From an uncultured Clostridiaceae bacterium (GTDB lineage Bacteria; Bacillota; Clostridia; TANB77; CAG-508): DNA of 64,000 nucleotides. Below are positions 1 to 9,039 of the stretch, in pieces. Below the pieces are notes generated by a model. It ran no database searches, was not told the DNA's origin, and was given only the letters and a program-made list of their open reading frames with translations. Every line of letters starts with the position of its first letter. Position 1 is the first letter of the stretch. Made by a program: the position numbers and the translations under genes. The stretch lies in assembly GCA_947647275.1 (NCBI GenBank), contig CANSJQ010000004.1, positions 1-64,000 of the forward strand, written 5' to 3'.

Positions 1-90
1 CCTTCCACTTAAAATAAATATTTTAAACCACTCCCCATCCCCTTGGGGGCGTTTTAGTTTTTGTTATTCCCCACCTTTTTAAAAAATGTC

Positions 91-138
91 GCAAAAGGGA
101 CAGATTACCCAAAAGGAAACGTCCCCAATGGACACCAA
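91..138. repeat. dispersed GGGAC/GTCCC-type repeat, copy 1
   Basis: About 48 bp containing GACAGATTACCC and GGAAACGTCCCCAATGG. Close copies lie at 29484-29541 (same orientation) and 45260-45303 (reverse complement). All three are intergenic, which fits a REP-like non-autonomous repeat. The short stretch to its left (1-90) shows only a C/G-rich imperfect hairpin and no gene. Confidence 0.75.
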
Positions 139-142
139 CACA

Positions 143-433
143 TTATTCTTCTTTCATCTCTATTGCATCAAAAGGGCAAACATTGGCACATATACCACAA
201 CCTTTGCAATAGTCATAATTAAAATCTTCTCTCTTTTGTTCTTTATTAACTGGAATTGCATTTTCTGGGCATACAGGAAAACACAAACCACATTGTTTAC
301 ATTTTTCTTCTATATAAACGGGTTTAATACTTCTCCAATCTCCAGTTTTAAACTCTAAAGAATTTCCAGCATCAATCATAGTTCCACCAGGCGTTAAATC
401 TTGCCAAGGTGATTCTTTATTAATTTTAGTCAT
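143..433 (-). CDS. porD: pyruvate:ferredoxin oxidoreductase, delta (ferredoxin-like) subunit
   Basis: A 96-residue ferredoxin-type subunit that carries electrons in the four-subunit oxidative decarboxylation of pyruvate to acetyl-CoA. Two 4Fe-4S motifs are visible, CKQCGLCFPVCP (about residues 46-57) and CKGCGICANVCP (about 76-87). The N-terminal segment with PGGTMIDAGNS is typical of the PorD family. An AAGGAG ribosome site precedes the ATG. It lies downstream of porC on the same strand, with a SemiSWEET gene between. The alpha and beta subunits are not in the window and may lie to the left. A 2-oxoacid oxidoreductase with a related substrate cannot be excluded. Confidence 0.9.
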   Translation of the reverse strand: MTKINKESPWQDLTPGGTMIDAGNSLEFKTGDWRSIKPVYIEEKCKQCGLCFPVCPENAIPVNKEQKREDFNYDYCKGCGICANVCPFDAIEMKEE

Positions 434-455
434 ATCTAAATACTCCTTTTATATT

Positions 456-734
456 CTATTTATTATTTTTATATTTTAAAGCTAATAGTAAAATGATTAA
501 GCAAAAAGCCAATTCTAAGGCTGTTTCAAAAATTAGCATAAAATCTTTACTACACAAAACAGCATAAAGTGTATATGCAAGACTACTAGTAACCCAAAGA
601 ATCCAAGAATTAATACTTAAATCATTTGATTTTTTAGTCTTTATAAGTTTTATCGTTTGTGGAAGGTATGAAATCATTGTACATATTGATACTATTCCTA
701 ATAATATATTTCCTAACATATTTAATTTCTCCAT
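456..734 (-). CDS. SemiSWEET / PQ-loop family small membrane transporter
   Basis: A 92-residue protein with three predicted membrane helices (about residues 7-27, 38-60 and 66-86) and the PQ-loop signature YLPQTIKLIKTKKSND followed by S-x-N-S-W. This is the single triple-helix bundle of SemiSWEETs, which dimerise to pass small sugars or other small solutes. The substrate cannot be read from the sequence. It sits between porC (65 bp) and porD (22 bp) on the same strand and is probably cotranscribed with them, an unexpected partner for an oxidoreductase. Confidence 0.85.
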   Translation of the reverse strand: MEKLNMLGNILLGIVSICTMISYLPQTIKLIKTKKSNDLSINSWILWVTSSLAYTLYAVLCSKDFMLIFETALELAFCLIILLLALKYKNNK

Positions 735-799
735 TTCTCCATGTATTGTTATTTTTTTAAGTACAGTTACTCCAAAATTTATTTTTCGAAATCGAAACT

Positions 800-1375
800 C
801 TAACTTCTAACTTCTTGCAACGCTAGTTGCAATGCTCTCATATTTCCTTCAATAACATCAGGCTTTTTAGCAAATTTATGTTTAAAAGAAGTCTTCATAT
901 CATTTAAAAATTCTTCTTCTGTCATTATATTTGAGACTTTTACAATAGCTGCAAGCATTGAAGTATTAGGAAAATATCTTCCTAAGGCTTCTTCAGAAAT
1001 CTTTCTTGCATCGATAGTATAAATCTTTCCTTTGTAACCTTTAAGTAAAGGCCTAATACTTTCTACATCTTTAGTTGTATTAATAACAATTGCACCTGTT
1101 TCTTTCAAGCCAGCTGTAACATCTACTGATTCTAATAAGGTATCATCGACAACTACAACATAGTCAGGTTCATAAATATTACTATGAAGGCGAATAGGTG
1201 AAGTACTTATTCTGTTATAAGCAGTAATAGGGGCACCCATTCTTTCAGGGCCATATTCAGGAAATCCTTGAATATACTTACCTGTATTAAAAGCGGCATC
1301 AGCAAGAAGTAAAGAAGCAGTTTTAGCACCTTGACCACCTCTACCATGCCATCTAATTTCAATAATATTATCCAT
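800..1375 (-). CDS. porC: pyruvate:ferredoxin oxidoreductase, gamma subunit
   Basis: A 191-residue gamma subunit of a pyruvate (2-oxoacid):ferredoxin oxidoreductase. The N terminus EIRWHGRGGQGAKTASLLLA is the family hallmark. FPEYGPERMGAPITAY and the later SMLAAIVKV segment also match the family, and the length is normal. It is the first gene of the minus-strand unit porC, SemiSWEET, porD. In the cell the subunit joins alpha, beta and delta in the cytoplasmic complex that feeds acetyl-CoA and reduced ferredoxin into fermentation. Confidence 0.92.
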   Translation of the reverse strand: MDNIIEIRWHGRGGQGAKTASLLLADAAFNTGKYIQGFPEYGPERMGAPITAYNRISTSPIRLHSNIYEPDYVVVVDDTLLESVDVTAGLKETGAIVINTTKDVESIRPLLKGYKGKIYTIDARKISEEALGRYFPNTSMLAAIVKVSNIMTEEEFLNDMKTSFKHKFAKKPDVIEGNMRALQLALQEVRS

Positions 1376-1504
1376 ATATCATAAATCCTTTCTTATATAA
1401 AGATAAGTAAAGTATATGCCTAAATATGGTAAAAGTCAAGAAAAATACTTAGACTTAAATCGCCAAATTAATGCATTAGATATAAAAATTTTTGACAAAA
1501 TATT

Positions 1505-1531
1505 AGACCCACTTTTAGTAAAAGTGGGTCT
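1505..1531 (-). terminator. intrinsic terminator-like hairpin after the WG-repeat gene
   Basis: A perfect 12-bp stem, AGACCCACTTTT and its complement, around a 3-nt loop, just downstream of the minus-strand gene ending at 1550. Only a weak T-rich stretch follows on the minus strand, so termination is probable but not certain. Confidence 0.6.
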
Positions 1532-1549
1532 AGTTTGAAAAAGTAAATT

Positions 1550-2803
1550 TTAAGTAGTTTCACTATGAGAAATACTAATACATGAATCAAGATAAGGATT
1601 ACAAAATTTTGTACTATATAAAGTATCATGAACATCTTGTTTAATAAGTTCACCATCTGTTGAGTAAACATCATAACATATATGATACTCATAATTAGGA
1701 TGAACATATTTAGAAGAACTAACATCTTTGAAAGTTACACAACTACGAGATTCATAAGAAGAGTAACCTTCGACATCTTCCATATGTCCACTATATCCTT
1801 TTAATTCAAGATATTTTGTGGCATGAATTGTTTTTTTAAAATGGTTAATTATCACACCAATACATGGAGGAACAAGAGTCTTTCTTTGTGATACAGAATA
1901 AACAGTCCAAGATAAATTATATTTTTGTGCTATAAGGAACTCATCATTATTATAGTATATAGCTCTGAATTCCATTGGGATAATACATTGATGATCAAGA
2001 GTAAATACACCTGTATTACAGATATATTGATGCATATGTTTCTCTAACACAGAACTAATATCTAAATTTTCATCTTTTAAGTTAGAGATTTTTACTAATG
2101 TTTTAGAAATAGGGCCTCTTTTTACATCACGTTGATCACATATTGGCTCAATATAATGACAATCTAATTTTGTAAGGACTTCACCTTCATAAGAATAAAT
2201 ACCCATTTGATTATTTTTGGTTACAATAAATCCTGATACATGTTTGTGATGTATTTTATCAAATTCAATAGGAATAATCATCCTTTTTTCTTTACATGAA
2301 TATACTCCATATTTATATTTACCCTTAAATTCTTTGCATACTATAACTGTTTTTGATTCAAAATCATAGAAATCTCTTTCGAAGTATTGGCAATTGGATA
2401 ATCTGCCTACTAAATTACCATTTTCATCAATAATAAATAATGAATTCTTAGTTTTAAAAAACAGTATTTTGCCTATATACTCAATATAATAATTGTTCAT
2501 AGGAAGAACATAAGACTTGGTTTTAATATTATATAGTCCAAATTTTATAGGCTTATTGGTAGTTATAGTACTCCAGCCAATAGGTAATAAATCATCGTGT
2601 TCCCAGTTTAAGAAAGAAAGCTTGTTGCTATGAATAGGATATAGATCAAGTTTTCCATTAGGAGAAAAATGGTCATGAAACAATAATTGTTTTTCATCAT
2701 TAAATATAGCACACTCTCCTGTTTCAGAATTGTAAGCATAATATTTTCCATGACTATGTTCAACTTTTGGAAAATCTTCTAATAACCGAATTTTCTTTTC
2801 CAT
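1550..2803 (-). CDS. WG-repeat-like protein, function unknown
   Basis: A 417-residue protein with scattered WG/KWG-type units, for example KYGVYSCKEKRMIIPIEFDKI and QMGIYSYEGEVLT, each a short beta-strand pair with G-[VI]-Y and a following I-P-x-E-[FY]-D. Such repeats form beta-rich interaction domains, and no catalytic motif is visible. There is no clear signal peptide, so it is probably cytoplasmic. AAAGGA precedes the ATG. Codon 6 is an in-frame CGG (2786-2788) that must be read straight through, because a +1 shift there meets a stop two codons later. It is transcribed divergently from cca. Confidence 0.7.
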   Translation of the reverse strand: MEKKIRLLEDFPKVEHSHGKYYAYNSETGECAIFNDEKQLLFHDHFSPNGKLDLYPIHSNKLSFLNWEHDDLLPIGWSTITTNKPIKFGLYNIKTKSYVLPMNNYYIEYIGKILFFKTKNSLFIIDENGNLVGRLSNCQYFERDFYDFESKTVIVCKEFKGKYKYGVYSCKEKRMIIPIEFDKIHHKHVSGFIVTKNNQMGIYSYEGEVLTKLDCHYIEPICDQRDVKRGPISKTLVKISNLKDENLDISSVLEKHMHQYICNTGVFTLDHQCIIPMEFRAIYYNNDEFLIAQKYNLSWTVYSVSQRKTLVPPCIGVIINHFKKTIHATKYLELKGYSGHMEDVEGYSSYESRSCVTFKDVSSSKYVHPNYEYHICYDVYSTDGELIKQDVHDTLYSTKFCNPYLDSCISISHSETT

Positions 2804-3013
2804 AATTTATTCCTTTCTGCTATAAATATATAGCGAAAAATAAATAATTAGTTTCGAAAAAATTATATCATAATTACTTTGTAAAGTAAAGTAATTAGTG
2901 TTAAAAGTACTATGATGGATGTATAGTTTTACAAATTTTATTAAAAAAGAATATGGTTTTTAGTAAAATTTGAAATATTGTGGTACAATAATAAATAGAA
3001 AAAGGAGAAATAT

Positions 3014-4249
3014 ATGGATATTTTTGAAATTGCCAATATAATAAAAAACAATGGTGGAAATCTATATTTAGTAGGTGGAGCTATTAGAGATAAATTACTA
3101 GGAAAAGAAGTACATGATGAAGACTATTGTATAACTGGAATAAGTACAGAAGAATTTGAAAAACTTTTTCCAGAAGCACGTCTTCGTGGAAAGTTTTTTG
3201 GAGTGTATGATTTAGAATGTAAAGAGTTTGCTATGGCAAGAAAAGAAAGAAAAAGTGGAATAGGTCATAGGGAATTTGATATAGAAATTGGAAATAAAAT
3301 AACTATTGAAGAAGACCTGAAGAGACGAGATATAACAATAAATTCAATTGCTGAAGAAGTATTAACTGGAAAATTAATAGATCCATTTAAGGGAATAGAA
3401 GATGTAAAAAATAGAAAAATAAGAGCTACATCAAATTCATTTAAAGAAGATCCACTAAGAGTTTATAGGGTAGCAAGGTTTGCAGCAACTTTAAATTTTA
3501 ATGTAGATGAAAATACAATAGAAATGATGAAAATGTTAAAAAGTGAATTAAATACTTTATCAAAAGAAAGGGTATTTATAGAGTTCAAAAAGGCACTAGG
3601 TTCAAATAAACCGTCTGAATTTTTTAATATATTAAGAAAAGCTGATGTATTAGATGTTCATTTTAAAGAAATATACAATTTAATAGGGAGCACTCAGCCA
3701 GAAAAATATCATCCAGAAGGAGATAGTTATAACCATACTATGATAGTTGTAGACCACAGTGCAGAATTAACAAATAACTTAGAAATAAGATTTTCAGCAT
3801 TAGTACATGATTTAGGAAAGGGAATTACTCCGAAAGAAATGCTACCACATCATTATGGTCATGATATAAAAGGTGTAAAAATAGTGGAGGAATTTTCAAA
3901 TAGAATAGGTGTTCCAAACTCTTGGAAAAAATGTGGAAAAATATCAGCTAAAGAACATATGAGAGGAGGAATATTTAATAAAATGACACCAGCAAAGCAA
4001 GTAGATTTTATAACAAATGTGAGTAAATCTATGTTAGGATTGGATGGAATGAAAATTGTAGTTGCTTCTGATAAATGGAGAGAAGAGCAACCAAAAGATA
4101 TAAAATTTGATATATTAGGAAAACAAATTTTAAAGAAAGTAGATGGAGATTTTATAAAGAAAAAATATAATATAAAAAATGAAGAAATAGGAGAAAAATT
4201 AAGGCAAGAAAGAATAGAATTACTAAAAAGTATTGAAAATAAAAATTAA
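3014..4249 (+). CDS. cca: CCA tRNA nucleotidyltransferase with HD domain
   Basis: A 411-residue enzyme that adds or repairs the 3' CCA of tRNAs. The nucleotidyltransferase head begins at YLVGGAIRDKLLG (about residues 18-30) with the acidic pair in HDEDYCITG. The class II features RRDITINSIAEE and DPLRVYRVARFAA follow. An HD phosphohydrolase-like domain (HTMIVVDHS, then SALVHDLGKG, about residues 240-270) follows, as in E. coli-type Cca. AAAGGAG lies 7 nt before the ATG. Length and domain order are normal. Confidence 0.92.
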   Translation: MDIFEIANIIKNNGGNLYLVGGAIRDKLLGKEVHDEDYCITGISTEEFEKLFPEARLRGKFFGVYDLECKEFAMARKERKSGIGHREFDIEIGNKITIEEDLKRRDITINSIAEEVLTGKLIDPFKGIEDVKNRKIRATSNSFKEDPLRVYRVARFAATLNFNVDENTIEMMKMLKSELNTLSKERVFIEFKKALGSNKPSEFFNILRKADVLDVHFKEIYNLIGSTQPEKYHPEGDSYNHTMIVVDHSAELTNNLEIRFSALVHDLGKGITPKEMLPHHYGHDIKGVKIVEEFSNRIGVPNSWKKCGKISAKEHMRGGIFNKMTPAKQVDFITNVSKSMLGLDGMKIVVASDKWREEQPKDIKFDILGKQILKKVDGDFIKKKYNIKNEEIGEKLRQERIELLKSIENKN

Positions 4250-4295
4250 GTAAGATAAAATAATAACAAATCATTTATGGGAAGGAAATAAATAA

Positions 4296-5121
4296 ATGCA
4301 AAAAAACATAAGAAAACTGTTAAAACAAGAAAATGCAGCAGTATCATTATTAGTGTTCATAACTGTATTATCATTTGTAACAATTTTAACAGGAGCATTT
4401 GTTACAATTACAACATTAAGGAAATCACGGGTTAGAAAGTGATATAAGGTTACAAGAAATATATGGTGAAGATGTAAAAAGAGTAGATCAAATATATGAT
4501 GAATTGGTAGGAAAAGATAAAATTACGCCTAATTGTGAAATAACATATGAAGTCCTTAATAATTCTTATATATCGTATAAATTTAGTTTTAATAAGGAAG
4601 TTAAAAATTTTGATACTAAAGATATAAAACTATATAATGCAAAAAAACAAGAGACATTATTTGGAAATAATATTACATTATCTATAAGTACACCAGCATA
4701 TACAGTAAATGTAACACAGGGGAAAACATATCTAGTAATGTTTGACTATGAAAGTATAGAAAATGAAAAATTTGAATTTGGTTTATATTCAGAAACAGTA
4801 GAAAATTTACCAACTAAAACATTAACAGCAACAACAGAAAAAAAGCATGAAGAGTATAAAATTAAAGTAAATTCGTCAGAAGAAATATTCAAAATAGCTA
4901 TAAACACACAAAGTAGTAATAATATTAAAATAACTAATTTCGAAATTCTTGAAATAGAAAATGATAATATAGAAAGAGGAGCATTTGTAAAATTAGACAA
5001 AAAATTATATACATTGGTAGCAGAATATAATAAAGACTCTAGATATATAATTATTATAGATAAAGAAACATTAACAGACTTAAATGAAAACAAAAACTTA
5101 GAAATAGTAAAAGGAATATAA
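4296..5121 (+). CDS. type IV pilin-like secreted/membrane protein, read through a +1 shift at CGG
   Basis: The reading frame starts at ATG 4296 (after GGAAGG) and runs through one N-terminal hydrophobic helix (residues about 14-39, after the E-N-A-A-V-S motif). At codon 45 it meets CGG (4428-4430), and the zero frame stops four codons later. Skipping C4428 gives KSGLESDIRLQEIYGEDV and an open frame to 5121, 274 residues in all. The downstream part is a beta-rich ectodomain of unknown function (VTQGKTYLVMFDYESI). The N terminus resembles clostridial pilin or pseudopilin-like proteins. Without the shift only a short membrane peptide is made. Bidirectional terminator 5121-5148 ends it. Confidence 0.7.
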
Positions 5122-5148
5122 AAAAACAGATTGTATAATCTGTTTTTT
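5121..5148. terminator. bidirectional intrinsic terminator
   Basis: A 12-bp stem AAAAAACAGATT and its complement around GTAT, giving A-runs and T-runs on both sides, between two convergent genes. It serves the pilin-like gene (+) and the 107-residue gene (-). Confidence 0.85.
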
Positions 5149-5470
5149 AAATTTCAGGTTCTATTCCTTCTCTAATATGTTTATCATTTGGAGTTTCTTT
5201 ATGTGATGATTTATTTTTATCCGAAGGACTAGGTTTAAAGTTTTTTTTTGTACTTCTTTTTGGCTGTTTATCGGCCAATATAGAAAACCTTTTACTTTCT
5301 TGTTGTTGTTCTATGGATTTTAATTCTCCAGCAATTTGAGAAAGTTCAGTATTGTTACTATTAATATATAAATCATAGCCATCTATATTTTCATCTACAC
5401 TTATAAATATTCCAAATAATTCTTTCATATTAGCAAAACCTGATTTCACGTTTTGTAAAATATGATTCAT
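5147..5470 (-). CDS. small hydrophilic protein, unknown
   Basis: 107 residues with an amphipathic first half (ILQNVKSGFANMKELFGIF) and a low-complexity Lys/Ser/Pro-rich tail. I recognise no family. The in-frame codons upstream of ATG 5470 include a stop, so this start is the only option. Its Shine-Dalgarno lies 30 nt upstream, separated from the start by a hairpin (see 5473-5507). Confidence 0.6.
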   Translation of the reverse strand: MNHILQNVKSGFANMKELFGIFISVDENIDGYDLYINSNNTELSQIAGELKSIEQQQESKRFSILADKQPKRSTKKNFKPSPSDKNKSSHKETPNDKHIREGIEPEI

Positions 5471-5472
5471 AT

Positions 5473-5507
5473 AATTTTCCTAGCAATAGCTAGGAAATTC
5501 ACCTCCT
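5473..5507 (-). promoter_or_regulatory. Shine-Dalgarno and start codon bridged by a hairpin
   Basis: On the minus strand AGGAGGT (5501-5507) is followed by an almost perfect 11-bp hairpin (5473-5499, stem AATTTCCTAGC, loop TATT) and then ATG 5470. Folded, the hairpin brings the ribosome site to about normal distance from the start. Unfolded, the spacing of about 30 nt would be poor. That makes translation of the 107-residue gene structure-dependent. The function is inferred. Confidence 0.55.
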
Positions 5508-5828
5508 AAATTTAATACTACACATTTATAATAACATAAAAGATTACCAAAATCAAGCAAAATAGAGAAAAATATTAAAAATTTAGTAAATATATATAAT
5601 AAAGATATAGAGAAAGTAAATTTATTGTAATTAATTCCAAAATAAACATATAGAGATATAAAGAAATATAGGTTAAAAATAGAAGGATAATTAAACAATT
5701 TAAAATAAAAAAATGTCGAATATTTAGACGAAAATGTCGAAATTAGAAAATAAAAAATACTTGTAAAGTATAGAAATTTGTTATACAATTAAAACTATGA
5801 TTTTTAAAGGAAAGGGGAAGATTTACGA
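5508..5828 (+). promoter_or_regulatory. AT-rich intergenic region with promoter for the 5829 gene
   Basis: A 320-bp region with no gene. TTGTAA (5761-5766), a 17-nt spacer and TACAAT (5784-5789) form a good vegetative promoter. AAAGGAAAGGGG lies just before ATG 5829. I see nothing else structured. Confidence 0.6.
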
Positions 5829-6113
5829 ATGAAAAATCTGTATGGCACAATAAAGATAAACAAAATATTAGGCACAAATAATATGTCCATAGAAGAACAT
5901 ATTAATTATTACAAATTGAAGAACAAAAAATACGGATTAGAAATAATAAAAAGTAATAACACAAATGAAGAAGATATTGAAGTAACAAATATAAAAAATA
6001 TAACTGATAATGAAGAAAAAATAGATAATTTATTAAATGATTTAGTAATAAAACAAATAACGCCAGGATCATCAGATGTAATAGAAGACTTAGTAAAGAT
6101 ACATGCTTGGTAA
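5829..6113 (+). CDS. small hypothetical protein
   Basis: 94 residues, hydrophilic and rich in Asn, Ile and Glu, without membrane segment or recognisable motif. It has its own promoter (5761-5789), a strong purine-rich ribosome site and a terminator (6126-6168), so it looks like a real monocistronic gene. Confidence 0.6.
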   Translation: MKNLYGTIKINKILGTNNMSIEEHINYYKLKNKKYGLEIIKSNNTNEEDIEVTNIKNITDNEEKIDNLLNDLVIKQITPGSSDVIEDLVKIHAW

Positions 6114-6125
6114 ATTTAAAAAAGT

Positions 6126-6168
6126 AGAAATGAACGCATAGAGTTTAACAAACTCTGCGTTCATTTCT
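6126..6168. terminator. bidirectional terminator hairpin
   Basis: A long nested hairpin: outer arms AGAAATGAACGCA and complement, inner arms GAGTTT/AAACTC. It overlaps the 3' end of the minus-strand gene at 6145 and lies between convergent genes. Confidence 0.75.
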
Positions 6169-6387
6169 GTTTTCTTTGTTATCATTACACATTTTTTCAA
6201 ACTCTTTGCATTTTATTTTATATTCTAATTGTTGAGTTAAAAATCTATAGTACATATAGCCTTGCTCATATTGTGTCATAGGGTTAAAATCTGCATAAAT
6301 ACCTTCAAAGCCTTCAGTAGAAGCAGAAGAGTAAGGAGAATATCCGCCAAAACCATAAAAATTATTATAATCAACGTTTTTATCCAT
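6145..6387 (-). CDS. small Tyr/Gly/Phe-rich protein, unknown
   Basis: 80 residues: a Tyr-, Gly- and Ser-rich first third (NNFYGFGGYSPYSS), then a charged helix, ending in Cys. The composition is reminiscent of small spore-coat proteins and it lies beside the sporulation gene ylbJ, but I recognise no family and the link is inference. The ATG follows AAGGATGATT. Confidence 0.6.
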   Translation of the reverse strand: MDKNVDYNNFYGFGGYSPYSSASTEGFEGIYADFNPMTQYEQGYMYYRFLTQQLEYKIKCKEFEKMCNDNKENRNERRVC

Positions 6388-6474
6388 AGAATCATCCTTC
6401 TAATAATATATTTAGGTTTTTAAATTGGATATACCTATAAACCATTTTTAATTTATGCTAACACAAGGTTATTT

Positions 6475-7549
6475 CTAAATATTCAAATTAAAGATAGGAA
6501 AATAACTAATAAATATATATGTATAAAAGGCAGCAAATATTCCATGCAATATTTTTCCTATAATGTAGGGTTTTATAGAAATGTCTGTTTTAGAAGTTAT
6601 ACTAAATACTTGAAGTAATATTGAAATACCACCAAAGCCTAATAATAAAGCAGATAAAATAATATTAGTCGAAATTTCTCTACATGGAATAGCAGTTATT
6701 TTTTGAACTCCATTTGTAAGTTCTATTATTCCAGATACAAAGCCACTAACAAAACTATTATTAGTAATTCCAAACATATTAAAAATTGGTTCAAGTGCTG
6801 AAGATATAACACTAATTAAATTACTATTTTCAAGTATAGAAAGTATGACACTAAAGAGTACTACAAATCCACCAATCATTAATATTGTACTTGTAGCTGA
6901 AGAAATGGCACTGCTTAAAACTTCTCCCAAATTAGAAAATGATACATTAGTATTTGAAATTTTTAAAGTGTTATTAGAGTAAGAAGTATGACAAGAAGTT
7001 TTATTAGCCTTCCAAAATCTAAATAAAATACCAACAGTCAAGCATGCTAAAAGGTGTGTAATAAAAAGAAGCACACCAATAAGTGAATTACAAAACATAG
7101 TTATACCAACAGTTCCAATAATAAATAAAGGACCAGAGTTATTAGTAAAAGCAAGCAAACGTTCACATTCTTCCTTAGAACACATACCATCTTTTCTAAA
7201 ATTAGTTACAATTTTAGCACCAATAGGGTAGCCACTTATAATACCCATAAGCATAGCATAAGCACCACATCCAGGTACATTAAAAATAGGTTTCATAATA
7301 GGATTTAAAAATTTACCAATTTTAGGAATAATATTAGTGTACCCAAGCAACTCAGTAGCAATAAAAAATGGAAATAAAGAAGGAATAACATTATTAGCCC
7401 ATAATAAAAGTCCGTGATTTAGTAGCTACTAAATTTTGCCTAGAAAAAATTACTAAAAAAGCAGTAAACAAGCAAAAAATAGTAGGTAAGATATTTCTCT
7501 TTAAAGATAAAAAAATAAACCTAGGTTTATTATAAACAGCAGTCTTCAT
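6475..7549 (-). CDS. ylbJ: sporulation integral membrane protein YlbJ-like, read through a +1 shift at CGG
   Basis: The start is ATG 7549 behind GAGGTG. The protein is a polytopic membrane protein of 357 residues when the frame is joined. The zero frame is open for 45 codons to CGG (minus strand, 7412-7414) and then stops six codons later. Skipping the C gives ATKSGLLLWANNVIPSLFPFF, a recognisable YlbJ/nucleoside-recognition (Gate) stretch, and the rest follows in frame to 6475. Later segments (GIISGYPIGAKIV, LLAFTNNSGPLFIIGTVG) match the family. YlbJ is needed at the engulfment/cortex stage in Bacillus. Here its synthesis would require the shift. Confidence 0.8.
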
Positions 7550-7750
7550 ATAACACCTCTTAATTATATATATTATAGAAATAGAAGAATATGATACTAT
7601 AAAATTATGTAAAAAATGTATATATTAAATTTTCTATAATTATTGATACGAAAAACTTTCAAGTATATAATTAAAATAATATTATAAATTAAATATCACA
7701 CAATATTATTTAGAATTAAAATAGAAGTATATGTAAAAGGTGTAGGACAA

Positions 7751-8935
7751 ATGAAAAATGAAAAAATAAGAGTTGATAAAATAACAAGATTAGTTATTAT
7801 AATGATTATTATTGGAATAATAATCATATATTTTTTATGTAACAAAGGGAAAATAAGAGATACTAGAGTAAATGCTAAAGCACAACTAATAGAAAAAGTA
7901 GAGTGCACAATTACAGAAGATATAACATCAGAAGATGTATCTGTATTAGTTACTTTTTTTGGAAGTAAAAATATAAAACAAATAGAGTATCATGATGGGA
8001 TAACAATATATGCCAAAAATAAAACGAAAATAGCAAGGGATATGAAAATAAAACCCTTTACCACATATAATTTAAATGTAGAATATGAAGACGGAAACAT
8101 AGTACAGAAAACATATAGAATAGATAACATAGATAGAGAATTTGACTATACAGGAGGTCCTAGAATATACTATGTTTTAACTAGTGGTCAGTATAAATTA
8201 GAAGCATATGGTGCATCAGGGGGACTAGGTTATGGAAATATAAATCCAGCAGGACAAGGAGGATATACATCAGCAACTACATATTTACAAGAAGGACAAA
8301 TACTATACATATATGTAGGAGAACAAGGGCAAGGACAATCAGGAACAATTTCTTATAATGGAGGAGGGGCTTCTGGAGGAACAACTGAACATAGAGGAGG
8401 ACAAGGAGGAGGAGCAACCGATTTTAGGTTAATATCTGGACAATGGAATAATATAGAAGGGCTGAAAAGTAGAATACTAATAGCAGGAGGTGGAGGAGGA
8501 GCACAATCCACTTGCGGAGGCATTAATACTACGGCTGGACATGGAGGAGGATTAATAGGAGAACAATCTACAAACATAGCAGGGACATACAATTCACATA
8601 TAGCATATGGAGGAACCCAAACAGCTGGTGGAGGGTATAAATATGGAGCAAATAGCTCATATATTGGTTCAATAGGAATTTTTGGAATGGGTGCAAATGC
8701 AGGGACATGTTCTGCAGGAGGAGGCTCAGGATATTACGGAGGAGGCTCAGTATATACAGCAGGAGGTGGAGGAGGCTCATCATTTGTTACTGGATATGAA
8801 GGATGTGATACTAAATATATAAATTATCATAAAACAATATATGGAACACAAATAGAATTTAAAAATGTAGTTTTAGAACAAGGTGTAAATATAGGATATG
8901 GAAAAGCAAAAATATCACTTATTTCACAAGAATAA
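7751..8935 (+). CDS. membrane-anchored glycine-rich surface protein
   Basis: 394 residues. An N-terminal membrane anchor (about residues 12-30) is followed by a beta-rich stretch, then from about residue 130 the sequence FDYTGGPRIYYVLTSGQYKLEAYGASGG begins a long Gly-rich domain. It has GGGASGG, GGGGGAQ, GGGSGYYGG and GGGGGSSFVTGYEGC units. This matches the ALK/LTK-like glycine-rich domain family found in secreted gut-bacterial proteins (recognised by pattern). It probably acts outside the cell in adhesion or binding, with unknown ligand. The promoter region 7550-7750 is AT-rich with no gene. Confidence 0.75.
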   Translation: MKNEKIRVDKITRLVIIMIIIGIIIIYFLCNKGKIRDTRVNAKAQLIEKVECTITEDITSEDVSVLVTFFGSKNIKQIEYHDGITIYAKNKTKIARDMKIKPFTTYNLNVEYEDGNIVQKTYRIDNIDREFDYTGGPRIYYVLTSGQYKLEAYGASGGLGYGNINPAGQGGYTSATTYLQEGQILYIYVGEQGQGQSGTISYNGGGASGGTTEHRGGQGGGATDFRLISGQWNNIEGLKSRILIAGGGGGAQSTCGGINTTAGHGGGLIGEQSTNIAGTYNSHIAYGGTQTAGGGYKYGANSSYIGSIGIFGMGANAGTCSAGGGSGYYGGGSVYTAGGGGGSSFVTGYEGCDTKYINYHKTIYGTQIEFKNVVLEQGVNIGYGKAKISLISQE

Positions 8936-9039
8936 AATTAAAATATTAATAGTAAAAGATATTTTTAATAGAAAATTTAAAAATATCTTTTATTATTTAA
9001 AAAAATATTGTATAATACCTAAAGTAAAGGAGAAAGCAA

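Noticed and set aside
8353..8783. Pro- and Leu-rich minus-strand open frames at the glycine-rich gene
   Set aside because: Complement of GGA-rich coding sequence, with no start signals.
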